Shown here: positions 9,381-21,134 of the stretch, one piece after another
Layout of the letters: each line of letters starts with the position of its first letter
Numbering within the stretch: the stretch's first letter is position 1
NCBI RefSeq assembly: GCF_000576635.1
Contig: NZ_AVFL01000022.1
Coordinates: 1-64,000 of the forward strand
Reading direction: 5' to 3'
DNA: 64,000 nucleotides
From: Skermanella stibiiresistens SB22
Lineage (GTDB): Bacteria > Pseudomonadota > Alphaproteobacteria > Azospirillales > Azospirillaceae
Notes under the pieces: model-generated
What the model was told of the DNA's origin: nothing
The model's database searches: none
The model's input: the letters and a program-made list of their open reading frames with translations, nothing else
Position numbers and translations under genes: made by a program

Positions 9381-10130
9381 ATGGCTAGCACCGACAAGAA
9401 GCCCGGGCTTTTCAATCACGGTCTGATCGAAAAGAACGTCACCCTGATGATGGTCCTGATCCTGCTCACCGTGTCGATCGGTGGCCTCGTCGAGATCATC
9501 CCCTTGTTCACCATCGAGACCACCATCGAGAAGGTGGAGGGCATCCGCCCCTACACCCCGCTCGAGCAGATGGGCCGCAACATCTACGTGCGCGAAGGCT
9601 GCTACAACTGCCATAGCCAGCAGATCCGCCCGTTCCGCGACGAGGCCGAGCGCTATGGCCACTACAGCCTCGCCGCCGAGAGCATGTACGACCATCCGTT
9701 CCAGTGGAGCTCCAAGCGCACCGGTCCCGATCTGGCCCGCGTCGGCGGCAAGTACTCCAACCAGTGGCAGGTCGCCCATCTGATCGACCCGCGCGCCGTC
9801 GTGCCCGAATCGATCATGCCGGGCTACGCCTTCCTGCAGAACCGGCCGCTCAAATACACCGACGTCAAGGATCACCTGAAGACCCTGCGGATCGTCGGCG
9901 TCCCCTACACCGACGAGAGCGTCGATCAGGCGGCCAAGGATCTGGAGGTCCAGCAGCGGCCGGACGGCGACACCGCCGGTCTCCTGGCCCGCTATCCCAA
10001 GGCTGTCGTCGCCGATTTCGACGGCAACCCGAAGCTCGTGTCCGAGATGGACGCGCTGGTCGCCTATCTGCAGATGCTCGGCACGCTGGTCGATTTCACG
10101 AAGTACCAGCCGGCGGATTTCAAACAGTAG
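9381..10130 (+). CDS. ccoO: cbb3-type cytochrome c oxidase subunit II (monohaem cytochrome c)
   Basis: A 249-residue membrane-anchored cytochrome c. One N-terminal transmembrane helix (about residues 17-40) is followed by the haem-binding motif CYNCH in [17 protein letters not shown] and a C-terminal globular domain with a distal methionine in the [10 protein letters not shown] segment. It passes electrons from CcoP to CcoN. It lies in the ccoNOQP operon, directly after ccoN. Confidence 0.97.
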   Translation: MASTDKKPGLFNHGLIEKNVTLMMVLILLTVSIGGLVEIIPLFTIETTIEKVEGIRPYTPLEQMGRNIYVREGCYNCHSQQIRPFRDEAERYGHYSLAAESMYDHPFQWSSKRTGPDLARVGGKYSNQWQVAHLIDPRAVVPESIMPGYAFLQNRPLKYTDVKDHLKTLRIVGVPYTDESVDQAAKDLEVQQRPDGDTAGLLARYPKAVVADFDGNPKLVSEMDALVAYLQMLGTLVDFTKYQPADFKQ

Positions 10131-10142
10131 GTGGTGGCACCA

Positions 10143-10304
10143 GTGGATCTCAACGCAATCGCGTCGTTTTTGCGCTCCTTCTGGACGGTTTGGTTGATGC
10201 TGCTGTTCGTCGGCGTCCTGTTCTGGGCCTTGCGGCCCAAGAACAAGGACAAGTTCGACGAGGCCAGCCGCATCCCGTTCGGGGATGAAGGCCAGGAGAA
10301 ATAG
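10143..10304 (+). CDS. ccoQ: cbb3-type cytochrome c oxidase subunit CcoQ
   Basis: A 53-residue protein between ccoO and ccoP. A single transmembrane helix (SFWTVWLMLLFVGVLFWAL) is followed by a charged tail with RPKNKDKFDEASRIPF, the usual pattern of CcoQ (FixQ), which stabilises the complex. It starts with GTG, with AGGTGG about ten bases upstream; in-frame GTG codons at 10131 and 10134 are less likely starts. Its stop is three bases before the ccoP ATG, which indicates coupling. Confidence 0.93.
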   Translation: MDLNAIASFLRSFWTVWLMLLFVGVLFWALRPKNKDKFDEASRIPFGDEGQEK

Positions 10305-10307
10305 GTC

Positions 10308-11183
10308 ATGCCGACCAAGGTTGAAAAGGACTCCTTCTCGGGGGTCGACACCACTGGACACGAGTGGGACGGTATCCAAGAGCTGAACAACCCACTGCCG
10401 AAGTGGTGGCTGTACGTCTTCTACGTCTGCGTCGTCTTCTCGGTGGTCTACTGGGTCCTCTATCCGGCGATCCCGCTGGGCAAGACCCACACCGCCGGGA
10501 TCCTGGGCTATGCCCAGCGCGAGACGGTGGTGGCCGACATCGCCAAGGCCCGCGCGGCCCAGGGCGCCTATCGGTCGAAGATCGAGAGCGCCTCGCTGGA
10601 CCAGATCGTCGCCGATCAGGACCTGCTCGGCTTCGCGATCGCCGGCGGCCGCGCCGCCTTCGCCGACAACTGCTCCGCCTGCCATGGCGCCGGTGGCGCC
10701 GGTGCCAAGGGCTACCCGACGCTGGCCGACGACGACTGGCTGTGGGGCGGCAAGGCGGATGACATCCACACCACGCTGCTGCACGGCGTCCGCTCGACCA
10801 ACGACGACGACACCCGCGTCTCGGAAATGCCGAAGTTCGGCGTCGACGACCTGCTCACGGCGGCGCAGATCAACGACACGGCCGAGTACGTGCTGTCCCT
10901 CACGGGCCGCGAGTCGGACAAGACGGCCGCCGGCCGCGGCGCTGCGGTGTTCGCCGAGCAATGCGTCGCGTGCCACGGTGAGAAGGGCGAGGGCATGCGC
11001 GAGGTCGGCGCCCCCCGCCTGAACGACAACATCTGGCTCTATGGCGGCGACAAGAAGACGGTCGTCGAGACGATCACCTATGCCCGCGCCGGCGTCATGC
11101 CGGCCTGGGGCGCCCGTCTCGATCCGGTCACCATCAAGCAGCTGGCCGTCTACGTCCACAGCCTGGGCGGCGGCGAGAAGTAG
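10308..11183 (+). CDS. ccoP: cbb3-type cytochrome c oxidase subunit III (dihaem cytochrome c)
   Basis: A 291-residue dihaem cytochrome. The N-terminal part has a transmembrane helix (WWLYVFYVCVVFSVVYWVLY) and two tandem cytochrome c domains follow, with CSACH and CVACH haem motifs and later methionine ligands (RVSEMPKFG; AGVMPAWG). It accepts electrons from periplasmic cytochrome c or the bc1 complex and passes them to CcoO. It is the last gene of the operon; a strong terminator follows within 35 bases. The assembly genes ccoGHIS are not adjacent in this window. Confidence 0.97.
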   Translation: MPTKVEKDSFSGVDTTGHEWDGIQELNNPLPKWWLYVFYVCVVFSVVYWVLYPAIPLGKTHTAGILGYAQRETVVADIAKARAAQGAYRSKIESASLDQIVADQDLLGFAIAGGRAAFADNCSACHGAGGAGAKGYPTLADDDWLWGGKADDIHTTLLHGVRSTNDDDTRVSEMPKFGVDDLLTAAQINDTAEYVLSLTGRESDKTAAGRGAAVFAEQCVACHGEKGEGMREVGAPRLNDNIWLYGGDKKTVVETITYARAGVMPAWGARLDPVTIKQLAVYVHSLGGGEK

Positions 11184-11214
11184 GCTCCCGTCCCGTCCGG
11201 GTCGGCATCCGGCG

Positions 11215-11251
11215 CGCCGGGGAAGTCAGCTTCCCCGGCGTTCGCTTTTTT
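11215..11251 (+). terminator. Rho-independent terminator of ccoNOQP
   Basis: A perfect 11-bp GC-rich stem (CGCCGGGGAAG at 11215-11225 with CTTCCCCGGCG at 11230-11240), a TCAG loop, and a tract ending in six T. Confidence 0.92.
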
Positions 11252-11298
11252 CAGGGCAGCGGTTCGACCGCGGTGGGTCAAGAACCGTGGTCAAGAAA

Positions 11299-11382
11299 CG
11301 TAGGTCGGATAAAGCGAAGCGGCATCTGACAAAGCAGGCGAGTTGGTGGTGTCGGGTGCCGCTGCGCTCTACCCGACCTACG
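11299..11382. repeat. Long intergenic inverted repeat, copy 1
   Basis: Arms of 32 bases (11299-11330 and 11351-11382) match at 27 of 32 positions around a 20-base loop containing AAGCAGGCGAGTTGGT. The arms carry GTAGGTCGG...AGCGGCA...GAC. Two further copies of the same element lie at 29671-29748 and 44763-44842. The left arm here is the most degraded. Confidence 0.85.
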
Positions 11383-11437
11383 AATACTTGCTGGTTCGAT
11401 ATCTGTATTGGCATGGTGTCGAAAAAAAGGAAATGTA

Positions 11438-11608
11438 TTGTCCCGGAATATCGCGAGTGAAATCCTTGAGGGATTGCGGGAGGCCGTCGACCACCTGGAT
11501 GGCAAGGATACAAAAATCCGGGTCACAACCATCGATGTGCCGGATCGTGTTGAGGTGCGGACCATTCGGGAGGGCTTTGGTGGTTTGAACCGCGATGTCG
11601 CGGAATAA
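11438..11608 (+). pseudogene. Remnant of an HTH-type (RelE/HigB partner) antitoxin
   Basis: The reading from the TTG at 11438 gives about 56 residues containing ASEILEGLREAVDHLDGK and VPDRVEVRTIREGFG. This resembles the N-terminal half of HTH antitoxins whose family pattern is EILEGLREA...VPxxVDVRAIRxxLGLSQ. The frame then leaves the family at the point where the helix-turn-helix should begin and ends after NRDVAE. No toxin partner is visible. I infer a truncated, inactive copy; the similarity rests on recalled family patterns. Confidence 0.4.
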
Positions 11609-11708
11609 CCAATCGGTCATGTTTTCAGGCTAACGTCCGGGTCTCCTGGATGAATGGCCCGTCGGCACACGGCCTCGCCGCCATGCGGGCTGATGGGACG
11701 AGGGCCTC

Positions 11709-12209
11709 GTGAGCGGAACCTACTTTTCGGCTTTGTTGGTATTGATCCCCCTGGCTTGCCAAATCGGGACCCCGGAAGCCGCCGCCGCCCCGGCCGACCA
11801 GCAGGTGATCGACCGCACCGCGCCGGGGCACTTCACGGCGATGCCGGTGTCGCCGTGGCCGCCGGATTGGCGATACCCGTTCCGGGCGACGCCGGTTCGG
11901 CCCGAGCGGATCGTGTATCGCCTGAAGGGCCGCATCCGCGACGTGGCCAAGCTTGACGCCGAACTGTCCAAGGCCTGCCGCCGGGGGGCGTTCATCCAGC
12001 GGCTCAACTCGATCTTCCGGGTGCGCTCGGCCGATGACAGGCCGATCGGCATCGGCTGGGGTTCCGGGGTCAACCTGCACGACCCGGAAAAACGGAGCCA
12101 TCTCGACAAGGTCTACCTGTTCGACCGGCAGGACACCGGGCTTTGCGCCGTCTGGGTGGCGCCGCTCGACACCATGATCCGCCATCTCGATCCCAGCCCC
12201 GCCCGCTGA
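11709..12209 (+). CDS. Hypothetical secreted protein
   Basis: A 166-residue protein starting at GTG. A hydrophobic N-terminus ([16 protein letters not shown]) looks like a signal peptide; the LxC-type run ending at cysteine could be a lipobox, though LACQ is not ideal. The mature part, with [19 protein letters not shown] and [20 protein letters not shown], belongs to no family I recognise. It precedes carB on the same strand but is separated by over 200 bases and a possible terminator. Confidence 0.55.
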   Translation: MSGTYFSALLVLIPLACQIGTPEAAAAPADQQVIDRTAPGHFTAMPVSPWPPDWRYPFRATPVRPERIVYRLKGRIRDVAKLDAELSKACRRGAFIQRLNSIFRVRSADDRPIGIGWGSGVNLHDPEKRSHLDKVYLFDRQDTGLCAVWVAPLDTMIRHLDPSPAR

Positions 12210-12358
12210 CCGCGATAGGCGTCGGGGGCATGCGCCGGGGGCATTGCCGCGATCCAGGGGCAACGTCGCGCTTCCCGCCAGTGGTTTGAAGCTCTATATA
12301 GGCACGGGCCGTCACTCCGGTGTCTTCAGCGGTCGGATCGGCGTGCCTTTTATCCGAA

Positions 12359-12390
12359 CCCTCTCCCCGATATCCCGGGAGGGGATTTTT
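12359..12390 (+). terminator. Possible terminator or attenuator upstream of carB
   Basis: An imperfect stem between CCCTCTCCC and GGGAGGG is followed by GATTTTT, 34 bases before the carB ATG. It could end transcription of the upstream gene or attenuate carB. The pairing has a bulge, so this is tentative. Confidence 0.3.
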
Positions 12391-12423
12391 GTCGCGCCTG
12401 AAGTTACCAGAGCCCCGAGCGCC

Positions 12424-15669
<3,246 letters not shown>

Positions 15670-15739
15670 AGGGATCGAGGCTACCGGCGCGGCTGATCTG
15701 GCCGCGCCGCAGTCTTCTGCAGCGTCGAGTGGACCGGAA

Positions 15740-16213
15740 ATGGAAAAAGTTCCAATGACGGCGGCGGGTTACAACCGCCTCCAAGAGGAGTTACGGCACC
15801 TGAAATCGATCGAGCGCCCGGCGGTCATCAAGGCCATCGCGGAGGCGCGGGAACACGGCGATCTTTCCGAGAACGCCGAGTATCACGCGGCCCGCGAGCG
15901 GCAGAGCTTCATCGAGGGCAGGGTGCTCGAGCTCGAGGACAAGATCAGCCGCGCCGAGGTGATCGACGTTTCGAAACTTTCAGGTGAGGCCGTCAAGTTC
16001 GGCGCGACGATCACGGTCGCCGACGAGGACACCGACGAGGAGACGACGTATCAGATCGTGGGTCAGGACGAGAGCGACATCAAGCAGGGGCTGCTGTCGG
16101 TCAGCTCGCCCTTGGCGCGCGCCTTGATCAACAAGACCGTCGGGGACATGGTCGAGGTTCCGACCCCCGGCGGGTCCAAGAGCTATGAGGTGGTGAAGGT
16201 CGAGTTCCGCTGA
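15740..16213 (+). CDS. greA: Transcription elongation factor GreA
   Basis: A 157-residue protein of normal length. The N-terminal coiled coil carries the acidic tip in [21 protein letters not shown], which reaches the RNA polymerase active site and stimulates cleavage of backtracked RNA. The C-terminal FKBP-like domain ends [13 protein letters not shown]. It lies downstream of carB on the same strand and is followed by a strong bidirectional terminator. Confidence 0.97.
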   Translation: MEKVPMTAAGYNRLQEELRHLKSIERPAVIKAIAEAREHGDLSENAEYHAARERQSFIEGRVLELEDKISRAEVIDVSKLSGEAVKFGATITVADEDTDEETTYQIVGQDESDIKQGLLSVSSPLARALINKTVGDMVEVPTPGGSKSYEVVKVEFR

Positions 16214-16231
16214 GGAACCGGCTCCGGCCAC

Positions 16232-16266
16232 CGAGCGTCGCTCGGCTGAAAAGCGAGCGTCGCTCG
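16232..16266. repeat. Tandem pair of short palindromes
   Basis: CGAGCGTCGCTCG occurs twice (16232-16244 and 16254-16266), each unit a near-perfect dyad, with similar flanks (GCTGAAAAG and ACTGGAAAA). The pair lies between the greA stop and its terminator. Confidence 0.7.
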
Positions 16267-16275
16267 ACTGGAAAA

Positions 16276-16305
16276 TGAAAATGCGGGCGAAAGCCCGCAT
16301 TTTCA
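16276..16305. terminator. Bidirectional terminator between greA and the Lrp gene
   Basis: A perfect 13-bp stem (TGAAAATGCGGGC with GCCCGCATTTTCA) closed by a GAAA tetraloop, with A- and T-rich ends that give a T tract on both strands. It separates the convergent greA and Lrp-family genes. Confidence 0.92.
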
Positions 16306-16340
16306 TATCCACCGTTGGGTTCGCGTGGCGTCCCCGCCGT

Positions 16341-16859
16341 TTATTCGTCGTCCTCGAGTTCGTCCTCGTCCGGCAGGTCGCCGACCTCGGTGTCGATCGG
16401 AACGCCGGGCAGCGCCTTGGATGTCCGGATCGCCAGCGCCGATTTGACGTGGCTGACATTGGGCGCGCTGGTCAGCTTGGTGGTCAGGAAGCGCTGGTAC
16501 GAATCCCAGTCCTCCGCGACGATCTTCAACAGGAAGTCCGTCTCGCCCGCCAGCATGTTGCACTCGCGCACGAGCGGCCAGCTATTGACCAGCTCCTCGA
16601 ATTTCTTTAGGTCCGCTTCGGCTTGGCTGGTCAGCCCGACATGGGCGAACACGGTGACGCCGTAACCGAGGGCTTCGGGGTTGATGTCGGCATGATAGCC
16701 ACGGATGAAACCGGCTTCTTCCAGGGCACGCACGCGCCTGAGGCAGGGGGGCGCCGAAATGCCCGCGCGACGCGCGAGTTCGACGTTGGTCATGCGACCG
16801 TCGGCCTGAAGGTCACGCAGAATGCGCCGGTCAATCCGGTCGAGTTTGACTCGCCGCAT
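16341..16859 (-). CDS. Lrp/AsnC-family transcriptional regulator
   Basis: A 172-residue regulator. The N-terminal winged helix (DRIDRRILRDLQADGRMTN, then ELARRAGISAPPCLRRVRALEEAGFI) is followed by the RAM ligand-binding domain (VFAHVGLTSQAEADL to the LAGETDFLLKIVAED motif). Lrp-family proteins form octamers or dimers and respond to amino acids; the effector is unknown here. A strongly acidic tail (VGDLPDEDELEDDE) extends beyond the usual end. It is divergent from the ELM1-family gene and convergent with greA. Confidence 0.93.
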   Translation of the reverse strand: MRRVKLDRIDRRILRDLQADGRMTNVELARRAGISAPPCLRRVRALEEAGFIRGYHADINPEALGYGVTVFAHVGLTSQAEADLKKFEELVNSWPLVRECNMLAGETDFLLKIVAEDWDSYQRFLTTKLTSAPNVSHVKSALAIRTSKALPGVPIDTEVGDLPDEDELEDDE

Positions 16860-16955
16860 GGTCTTCTCTTGTAGCCTCTAGGGGTGAATTGGAAAGGATA
16901 TTACACAGACTACTGGTTTACGCCAAGACAGAGCCGTCTTACAAGTGCGAAACTT

Positions 16956-16961
16956 TATAAT
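16956..16961 (+). promoter_or_regulatory. -10 element upstream of the ELM1-family gene
   Basis: A perfect TATAAT lies about 50 bases before the GTG start at 17009, in the 149-base divergent region shared with the Lrp gene. No good -35 is present at 16-18 bases, so activation by a regulator is possible. Confidence 0.4.
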
Positions 16962-17008
16962 AGGCGGAATGTGCTATCGACGCACCCGGTCAGCAACCAC
17001 GAAGGCCC

Positions 17009-18007
17009 GTGATCGTGCAACATCTCACCTGCTGGGTCGTCACAGACGGCAAGGCCGGCATGGAAAACCAGTGCATTGGACTGGCGGAGGCGGTGGGAAT
17101 CACCCCGGTCGTCAAGCGCGTCACGCTGCGCAGCCCCTGGCGCCAGCTCAGTCCGTTCTTCCGGCTCGGGCCGCGGCATTCGACCGCGCCCGGCAGCGAC
17201 GCGCTGGAGCCGCCCTGGCCCGACCTGCTGATCACCTCGGGGCGCGCCAGCGTCACGCCGGCGCTTGGTGTCCGCCGCGTCAGCCGGGGCAAGACCTTCG
17301 CGGTCCACATCCAGGACCCCCAGATCCCGCCGCGCCTGCTCGACCTCGTGGTGGTGCCGCAGCACGACAAGCTGCGCGGGCCCAACGTGATCACGACGCG
17401 CGGCGCCCTTCACCTGATCACCCCGGAGAAGCTGGCCGACGCGGCGGCCAGGCTGGGCCCCGCCTATGAACACCTGCCGCGTCCGCGCATCGCCGTGCTG
17501 ATCGGCGGCACCAACAAGCTGTTCCGCATGACCCCTGTGATCATGGGCGATGTCGCGGAGAAGCTGGCCAATCTGGCGAAATGCCACGGCGCCGGTTTGC
17601 TGGTGACACCGTCGCGCCGAACCGGCGCCGACAACGAGGCGATCCTCCGCGCGCGCATGGCCGACGTGCCGTCCGTCGTCTGGGACGGGCAGGGCGAGAA
17701 CCCGTATTTCGCGTTCCTGGCGCTGGCCGACGTGATCGTGGTGACCAGCGACAGCGTGTCGATGGTGTCGGAGGCCTGCTCGACCGGCAAGCCGGTCTAC
17801 ATCATCGAGTTGGACGGCGGGTCGCCCAAGTTCCAGACCTTCCACCAAGCCTTGAAAGACGCGGGCGTGATCAGGACGTTCACCGGCGAACTGGATCACT
17901 GGAGCTACCGGCCGCTCGACGACACCGCCGTCGTCGGCGCCGAGATCCGGCGCCGACTCGAAGCCCGCACCGGCCAACGCATCGAGGCGCCGCGCCAAGC
18001 GGGCTGA
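17009..18007 (+). CDS. ELM1-family (DUF1022) protein
   Basis: A 332-residue protein starting at GTG. WVVTDGKAGMENQCIGLAEAVG at the N-terminus, the central AVLIGGTNKLFRM, and VIVVTSDSVSMVSEACSTGKPVYIIEL near the C-terminus are hallmarks of the family named after plant mitochondrial fission protein ELM1. The overall pattern resembles a GT-B glycosyltransferase fold, and the second motif resembles a nucleotide-sugar site; the bacterial function is not established. It sits alone between the Lrp gene and trxB. Confidence 0.85.
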   Translation: MIVQHLTCWVVTDGKAGMENQCIGLAEAVGITPVVKRVTLRSPWRQLSPFFRLGPRHSTAPGSDALEPPWPDLLITSGRASVTPALGVRRVSRGKTFAVHIQDPQIPPRLLDLVVVPQHDKLRGPNVITTRGALHLITPEKLADAAARLGPAYEHLPRPRIAVLIGGTNKLFRMTPVIMGDVAEKLANLAKCHGAGLLVTPSRRTGADNEAILRARMADVPSVVWDGQGENPYFAFLALADVIVVTSDSVSMVSEACSTGKPVYIIELDGGSPKFQTFHQALKDAGVIRTFTGELDHWSYRPLDDTAVVGAEIRRRLEARTGQRIEAPRQAG

Positions 18008-18129
18008 CGGGAGTTGGCCAAGGGCGGCAGGTTGACGCTCGGGCGGCGCCGGGCCATGTTCAAGGCACCCTATGATGAATTCGCTCTCCATTTCCCGTCC
18101 CCGTGACGCATAGCCGAGGCCTCCCGCGC

Positions 18130-19143
18130 ATGTCCGCCCATCATCATTCCAAGGTCCTGATCATCGGCGCCGGCCCCGCCGGCTACACCGCCGCGATCTA
18201 CGCCGCCCGCGCCAACCTCAAGCCGATGCTGGTCCAGGGGCTCCAGCCGGGCGGCCAGTTGATGATCACGACCGATGTCGAGAATTATCCCGGCTTCGCC
18301 GACGTCATCCAGGGGCCTTGGCTGATGGAGCAGATGCAGCGCCAAGCCGAGCATGTCGGGACCGAGATGTTCTTCGACGTGATCACCGAGGTCGATTTCA
18401 CCAAGCGGCCGTTCGAGGCCAAGGGCGACAGCGGCGATCTCTACACCGGCGACACCGTCATCATCGCGACGGGAGCCCAGGCCCGGTGGCTGGGACTGGA
18501 GAGCGAGCGGACCTATGCCGGCGCCGGTGTGTCGGCCTGCGCCACCTGCGACGGCTTCTTCTTCCGCGGCAAGGAGATAGCGTTGGTCGGCGGCGGCAAC
18601 ACCGCGGTCGAGGAGGCGCTGTACCTGACCAACCACGCCTCCAAGGTGACGGTGATCCATCGGCGAGACTCGTTCCGCGCCGAGAAGATCATGCAGGAGC
18701 GGCTGTTCCGCAACCCCAAGGTCGAGGTGATCTGGGACAACGTGGTCGACGAGATAACTGGCGAGGGCGGCGACGGCGCGCCGAAGGCGGTGACCGGGCT
18801 TCGGCTGCGCAACGTCAAGACCGGCGATGTCTCCACCCTGCCGGTCGAGGGCGTCTTCATCGCCATCGGCCACGACCCGGCGACCAAGATCTTCCAGGGC
18901 AAGGTCAAGACCGATCCGGAAGGCTACATCCTGACCGCGCCGGACAGCACCGCCACCAACGTGCCGGGCGTCTTCGCGGCCGGCGACGTCAAGGACCGGG
19001 TCTATCGCCAGGCGGTGACGGCGGCCGGCATGGGCTGCATGGCGGCGCTCGAGGCGGAGAAGTTCCTGGCCGAGCACGAGGGCTCGCCGGAGGAGGCCCT
19101 GCGCGAGGCCACGACAACCCAGATGATCGGCGCCTGGGACTGA
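18130..19143 (+). CDS. trxB: Thioredoxin-disulfide reductase
   Basis: A 337-residue FAD flavoprotein that reduces thioredoxin with NADPH. The N-terminal FAD motif is GAGPAGYTAA, the redox motif is CATC (Cys137, Cys140) followed by DGFF, the NADPH motif is GGGNTAVEEAL, and the C-terminal FAD motif is VPGVFAAGDVKD. I chose MSAHHHSKVLII as start; an upstream ATG at 18103 adds nine unlikely residues. The LsrB/VtlR-type LysR gene follows on the same strand, an arrangement shared with rhizobia, and points to redox control. Confidence 0.96.
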   Translation: MSAHHHSKVLIIGAGPAGYTAAIYAARANLKPMLVQGLQPGGQLMITTDVENYPGFADVIQGPWLMEQMQRQAEHVGTEMFFDVITEVDFTKRPFEAKGDSGDLYTGDTVIIATGAQARWLGLESERTYAGAGVSACATCDGFFFRGKEIALVGGGNTAVEEALYLTNHASKVTVIHRRDSFRAEKIMQERLFRNPKVEVIWDNVVDEITGEGGDGAPKAVTGLRLRNVKTGDVSTLPVEGVFIAIGHDPATKIFQGKVKTDPEGYILTAPDSTATNVPGVFAAGDVKDRVYRQAVTAAGMGCMAALEAEKFLAEHEGSPEEALREATTTQMIGAWD

Positions 19144-19361
19144 GTCTTTCAATAGGGCATGGCGATGCGGCAAGTTCGGCCGCCGCAGGGGTCGAATTTC
19201 GACATTTTTGCGGCGGTCGCCCGCTAAACATGCACTTTCGGTTCTAACGACCGTGGTCTTGATGTGCGTCGCGGTATATCATTCCTGAGTCGGCGTACTG
19301 AGCCGGCCAAGATGACGCGACGGACGGACATCATTCCGCCCGCCGACAAACGGGACGTTTC

Positions 19362-20252
19362 ATGGACTGGGATAAGCTACGGGTCTTCCACGCGGTGGCC
19401 GAAGCCGGCAGCTTCACGCATGCCGGCGAAAGCCTGAATTTAAGTCAATCGGCCGTCAGCCGTCAGATCAGCGCGCTTGAGGAGAGCCTCAACGTGCCGC
19501 TGTTCCACCGGCACGCGCGCGGCCTGATCCTGACCGAGCAGGGCGAACTGCTCTATCACACCGCCCGCGACGTCTTCGCCAAGCTGTCGATGACCGAGGC
19601 GATGCTGACGGAGAGCCGGGAGCATCCCAAGGGACCGCTGAAGATAACCACCACGGTCGCCTTCGGGACCACGTGGCTGACGCCGCGCGCCCGCGAGTTC
19701 CTGCAGATCTACCCGGATATCCAGCTCTCGCTCCTGCTCGACGACACGGAACTGGACCTCGGCATGCGCGAGGCGGACATCGCGATCCGCATGACCTCGC
19801 CGCGCCAGCCCGACCTGATCCAGCGACACCTGATGACGATCCGGTTCCATGTCTACGGTCACGTCAGTTACCTCAAGCGGAAGGGCGTGCCCAAGACGAT
19901 CCAGGAACTCGACAACCACGACCTGATAGCCTATCCGGCGGACATGCGGGCGCCGATCTCGAACATCAACTGGCTGTTGGAGGCTGGTGACCCGCCGCAG
20001 GGGACACGCACGCCCATCATGCGCGTTAACAATGTATATGCGATCTACAAGGCGGTGGAGAGCGGTTTGGGCATGGCGGCCTTGCCGGATTACATGGTCG
20101 AGGGCAGCCGCGACATGGTCAGGGTGCTGCCCGAGTTGAGCGGCCCGAAGGTCGAGACGTATTTCGTCTACGCCGAGGAACTGCGTCATTCCAAGCGGAT
20201 AGCCGTGTTCCGTGACTTCCTGGTGCGCAAGGTTGGCGAGACGACGTTTTAG
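19362..20252 (+). CDS. lsrB: LysR-family regulator of the LsrB/VtlR type
   Basis: A 296-residue LysR protein. The N-terminal winged helix-turn-helix (DWDKLRVFHAVAEAGSFTHA...LSQSAVSRQISALE) is followed by a substrate-binding-like effector domain (about residues 90-290). The opening MDWDKLRVFHAVAEAGSFT and position beside trxB match LsrB of Sinorhizobium and VtlR of Brucella, regulators of oxidative-stress and envelope functions and of small RNAs. A structured RNA gene with a terminator follows directly, as abcR genes follow lsrB in rhizobia. Assignment to this subgroup is by recalled sequence and context. Confidence 0.8.
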   Translation: MDWDKLRVFHAVAEAGSFTHAGESLNLSQSAVSRQISALEESLNVPLFHRHARGLILTEQGELLYHTARDVFAKLSMTEAMLTESREHPKGPLKITTTVAFGTTWLTPRAREFLQIYPDIQLSLLLDDTELDLGMREADIAIRMTSPRQPDLIQRHLMTIRFHVYGHVSYLKRKGVPKTIQELDNHDLIAYPADMRAPISNINWLLEAGDPPQGTRTPIMRVNNVYAIYKAVESGLGMAALPDYMVEGSRDMVRVLPELSGPKVETYFVYAEELRHSKRIAVFRDFLVRKVGETTF

Positions 20253-20346
20253 ACAGATGCTTGGATATCAAAGCCATGCGGTTGTCGCATGGGCGGTTCC
20301 TCGAATCATGCATGGAATCTGAGCAGCGGATGACCAATTAATTGGC

Positions 20347-20482
20347 TGGCGTTGCCGCGCTGCGGTAACGCTGTTTCGCTCCGGGTTCGCCCGGGGTTGG
20401 GTCTTCGGACCCACGTCTCCCAGACGTGAAGCCTCCCTGTTCAACTCGCCCGCAAGTCATTCGATTTGCGGGCGTTCTTTTT
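20347..20482 (+). ncRNA. Probable small regulatory RNA, AbcR/alpha-r15-like
   Basis: Between the LysR gene and tetR lies a run of stem-loops: 20349-20371 (9 bp, one G-T pair), a TTCG-capped hairpin at 20398-20413, the hairpin CACGTCT-CCC-AGACGTG at 20412-20428, then single-stranded AAGCCTCCCTG, and a terminator stem (20447-20474) followed by TTCTTTTT. The exposed CTCCC and CCTCCC stretches are anti-Shine-Dalgarno sequences of the type used by AbcR RNAs to silence ABC-transporter mRNAs. In rhizobia abcR1/abcR2 lie next to lsrB, and VtlR controls abcR2. The 5' end is estimated. The perfect palindrome CCAATTAATTGG at 20334-20345 just upstream may be a regulator site. Confidence 0.65.
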
Positions 20483-21101
20483 GCCTGGATGGGGGCAGCC
20501 GGGTTTCGGTCCGCAGCAATCCCTCCGCGAGGTATTTGAAGGTCTCGACGGCCTTGGGGAAGACGGCGCGGGGATCGTCGGCCGCCGCGATCCACAGCGC
20601 GGCGGTGAGCGCCGCGCCATTGAGCAGGCGGGCGGCGGCCTCGGTGTCCACCGGCTTGACCGTGCCCTCGTCGATCAGCGCCTGGATCGTCTGGGCCGTC
20701 GCGCGCAGGCACTCGTTCTGATTGGGCCAGCGCGATGGATCGCCCAGCACGGCCGGGCCATCCAGCAGCATGATGCGCTGGATCTCCGGTTCCAGGGCCA
20801 TCTCGATATAGGCGACGCACTCGGCCAGGAACCCGAGCCAAGCGGTGTCCGCCCGATCCCGCTCGACGCGCATCCGCGCCACCATCTCGGCGTCGATCTG
20901 ATCGATGACGGCCCGCAGCAAGCCCTTCTTGTCACCGAAGTTGTGGTAAAGCGCGCCTCGCGTCAGGCCGGCCTCGGCGGTCAGGTCGTCCATCGACGCC
21001 GCCGCGTAACCCTTGGCGGCGAAGGCCCTCCGGGCGGCCTGGATCAGCTTGACCCTCGTTTCCTCCATCATCCGCGCGCGTCGTCCCGCAACCACTGACA
21101 T
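20457..21101 (-). CDS. TetR-family transcriptional regulator
   Basis: A 214-residue repressor-type protein. The N-terminal helix-turn-helix reads KLIQAARRAFAAKGYAAASMDDLTAEAGLTRGALYHNFGDKKGLLRAV; the C-terminal part is the helical ligand-binding domain with a WxxA/LxGAAL-type helix. It is divergent from the ridA-family gene, and two near-identical palindromes in the 147-base spacer are likely its operators, so it should repress ridA and itself. Its 3' end overlaps, antisense, the terminator of the small RNA. The ligand is unknown. Confidence 0.93.
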   Translation of the reverse strand: MSVVAGRRARMMEETRVKLIQAARRAFAAKGYAAASMDDLTAEAGLTRGALYHNFGDKKGLLRAVIDQIDAEMVARMRVERDRADTAWLGFLAECVAYIEMALEPEIQRIMLLDGPAVLGDPSRWPNQNECLRATAQTIQALIDEGTVKPVDTEAAARLLNGAALTAALWIAAADDPRAVFPKAVETFKYLAEGLLRTETRLPPSRQKERPQIE

Positions 21102-21134
21102 CTCCCAAAATCACGCGTGTCCAGACATCGCCTA

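Noticed and set aside
7893-11159. A 1088-codon minus-strand open frame opposite ccoN-ccoP
   Set aside because: It is antisense to well-supported cytochrome oxidase genes, has a composition typical of GC-rich shadow frames (Arg, Asp, Val, His, Gln) and no domain.
15670-15739. A hairpin between carB and greA as a terminator
   Set aside because: A 7-bp GC stem is present but no T tract follows, and the two genes are likely cotranscribed.
20398-20440. 6S RNA at the structured RNA locus
   Set aside because: The segment AAGCCTCCC recalls the 6S 3' part, but the 5' and 3' ends do not pair into a long central-bubble helix, the terminator uses the 3' sequence, and the neighbours fit AbcR better.
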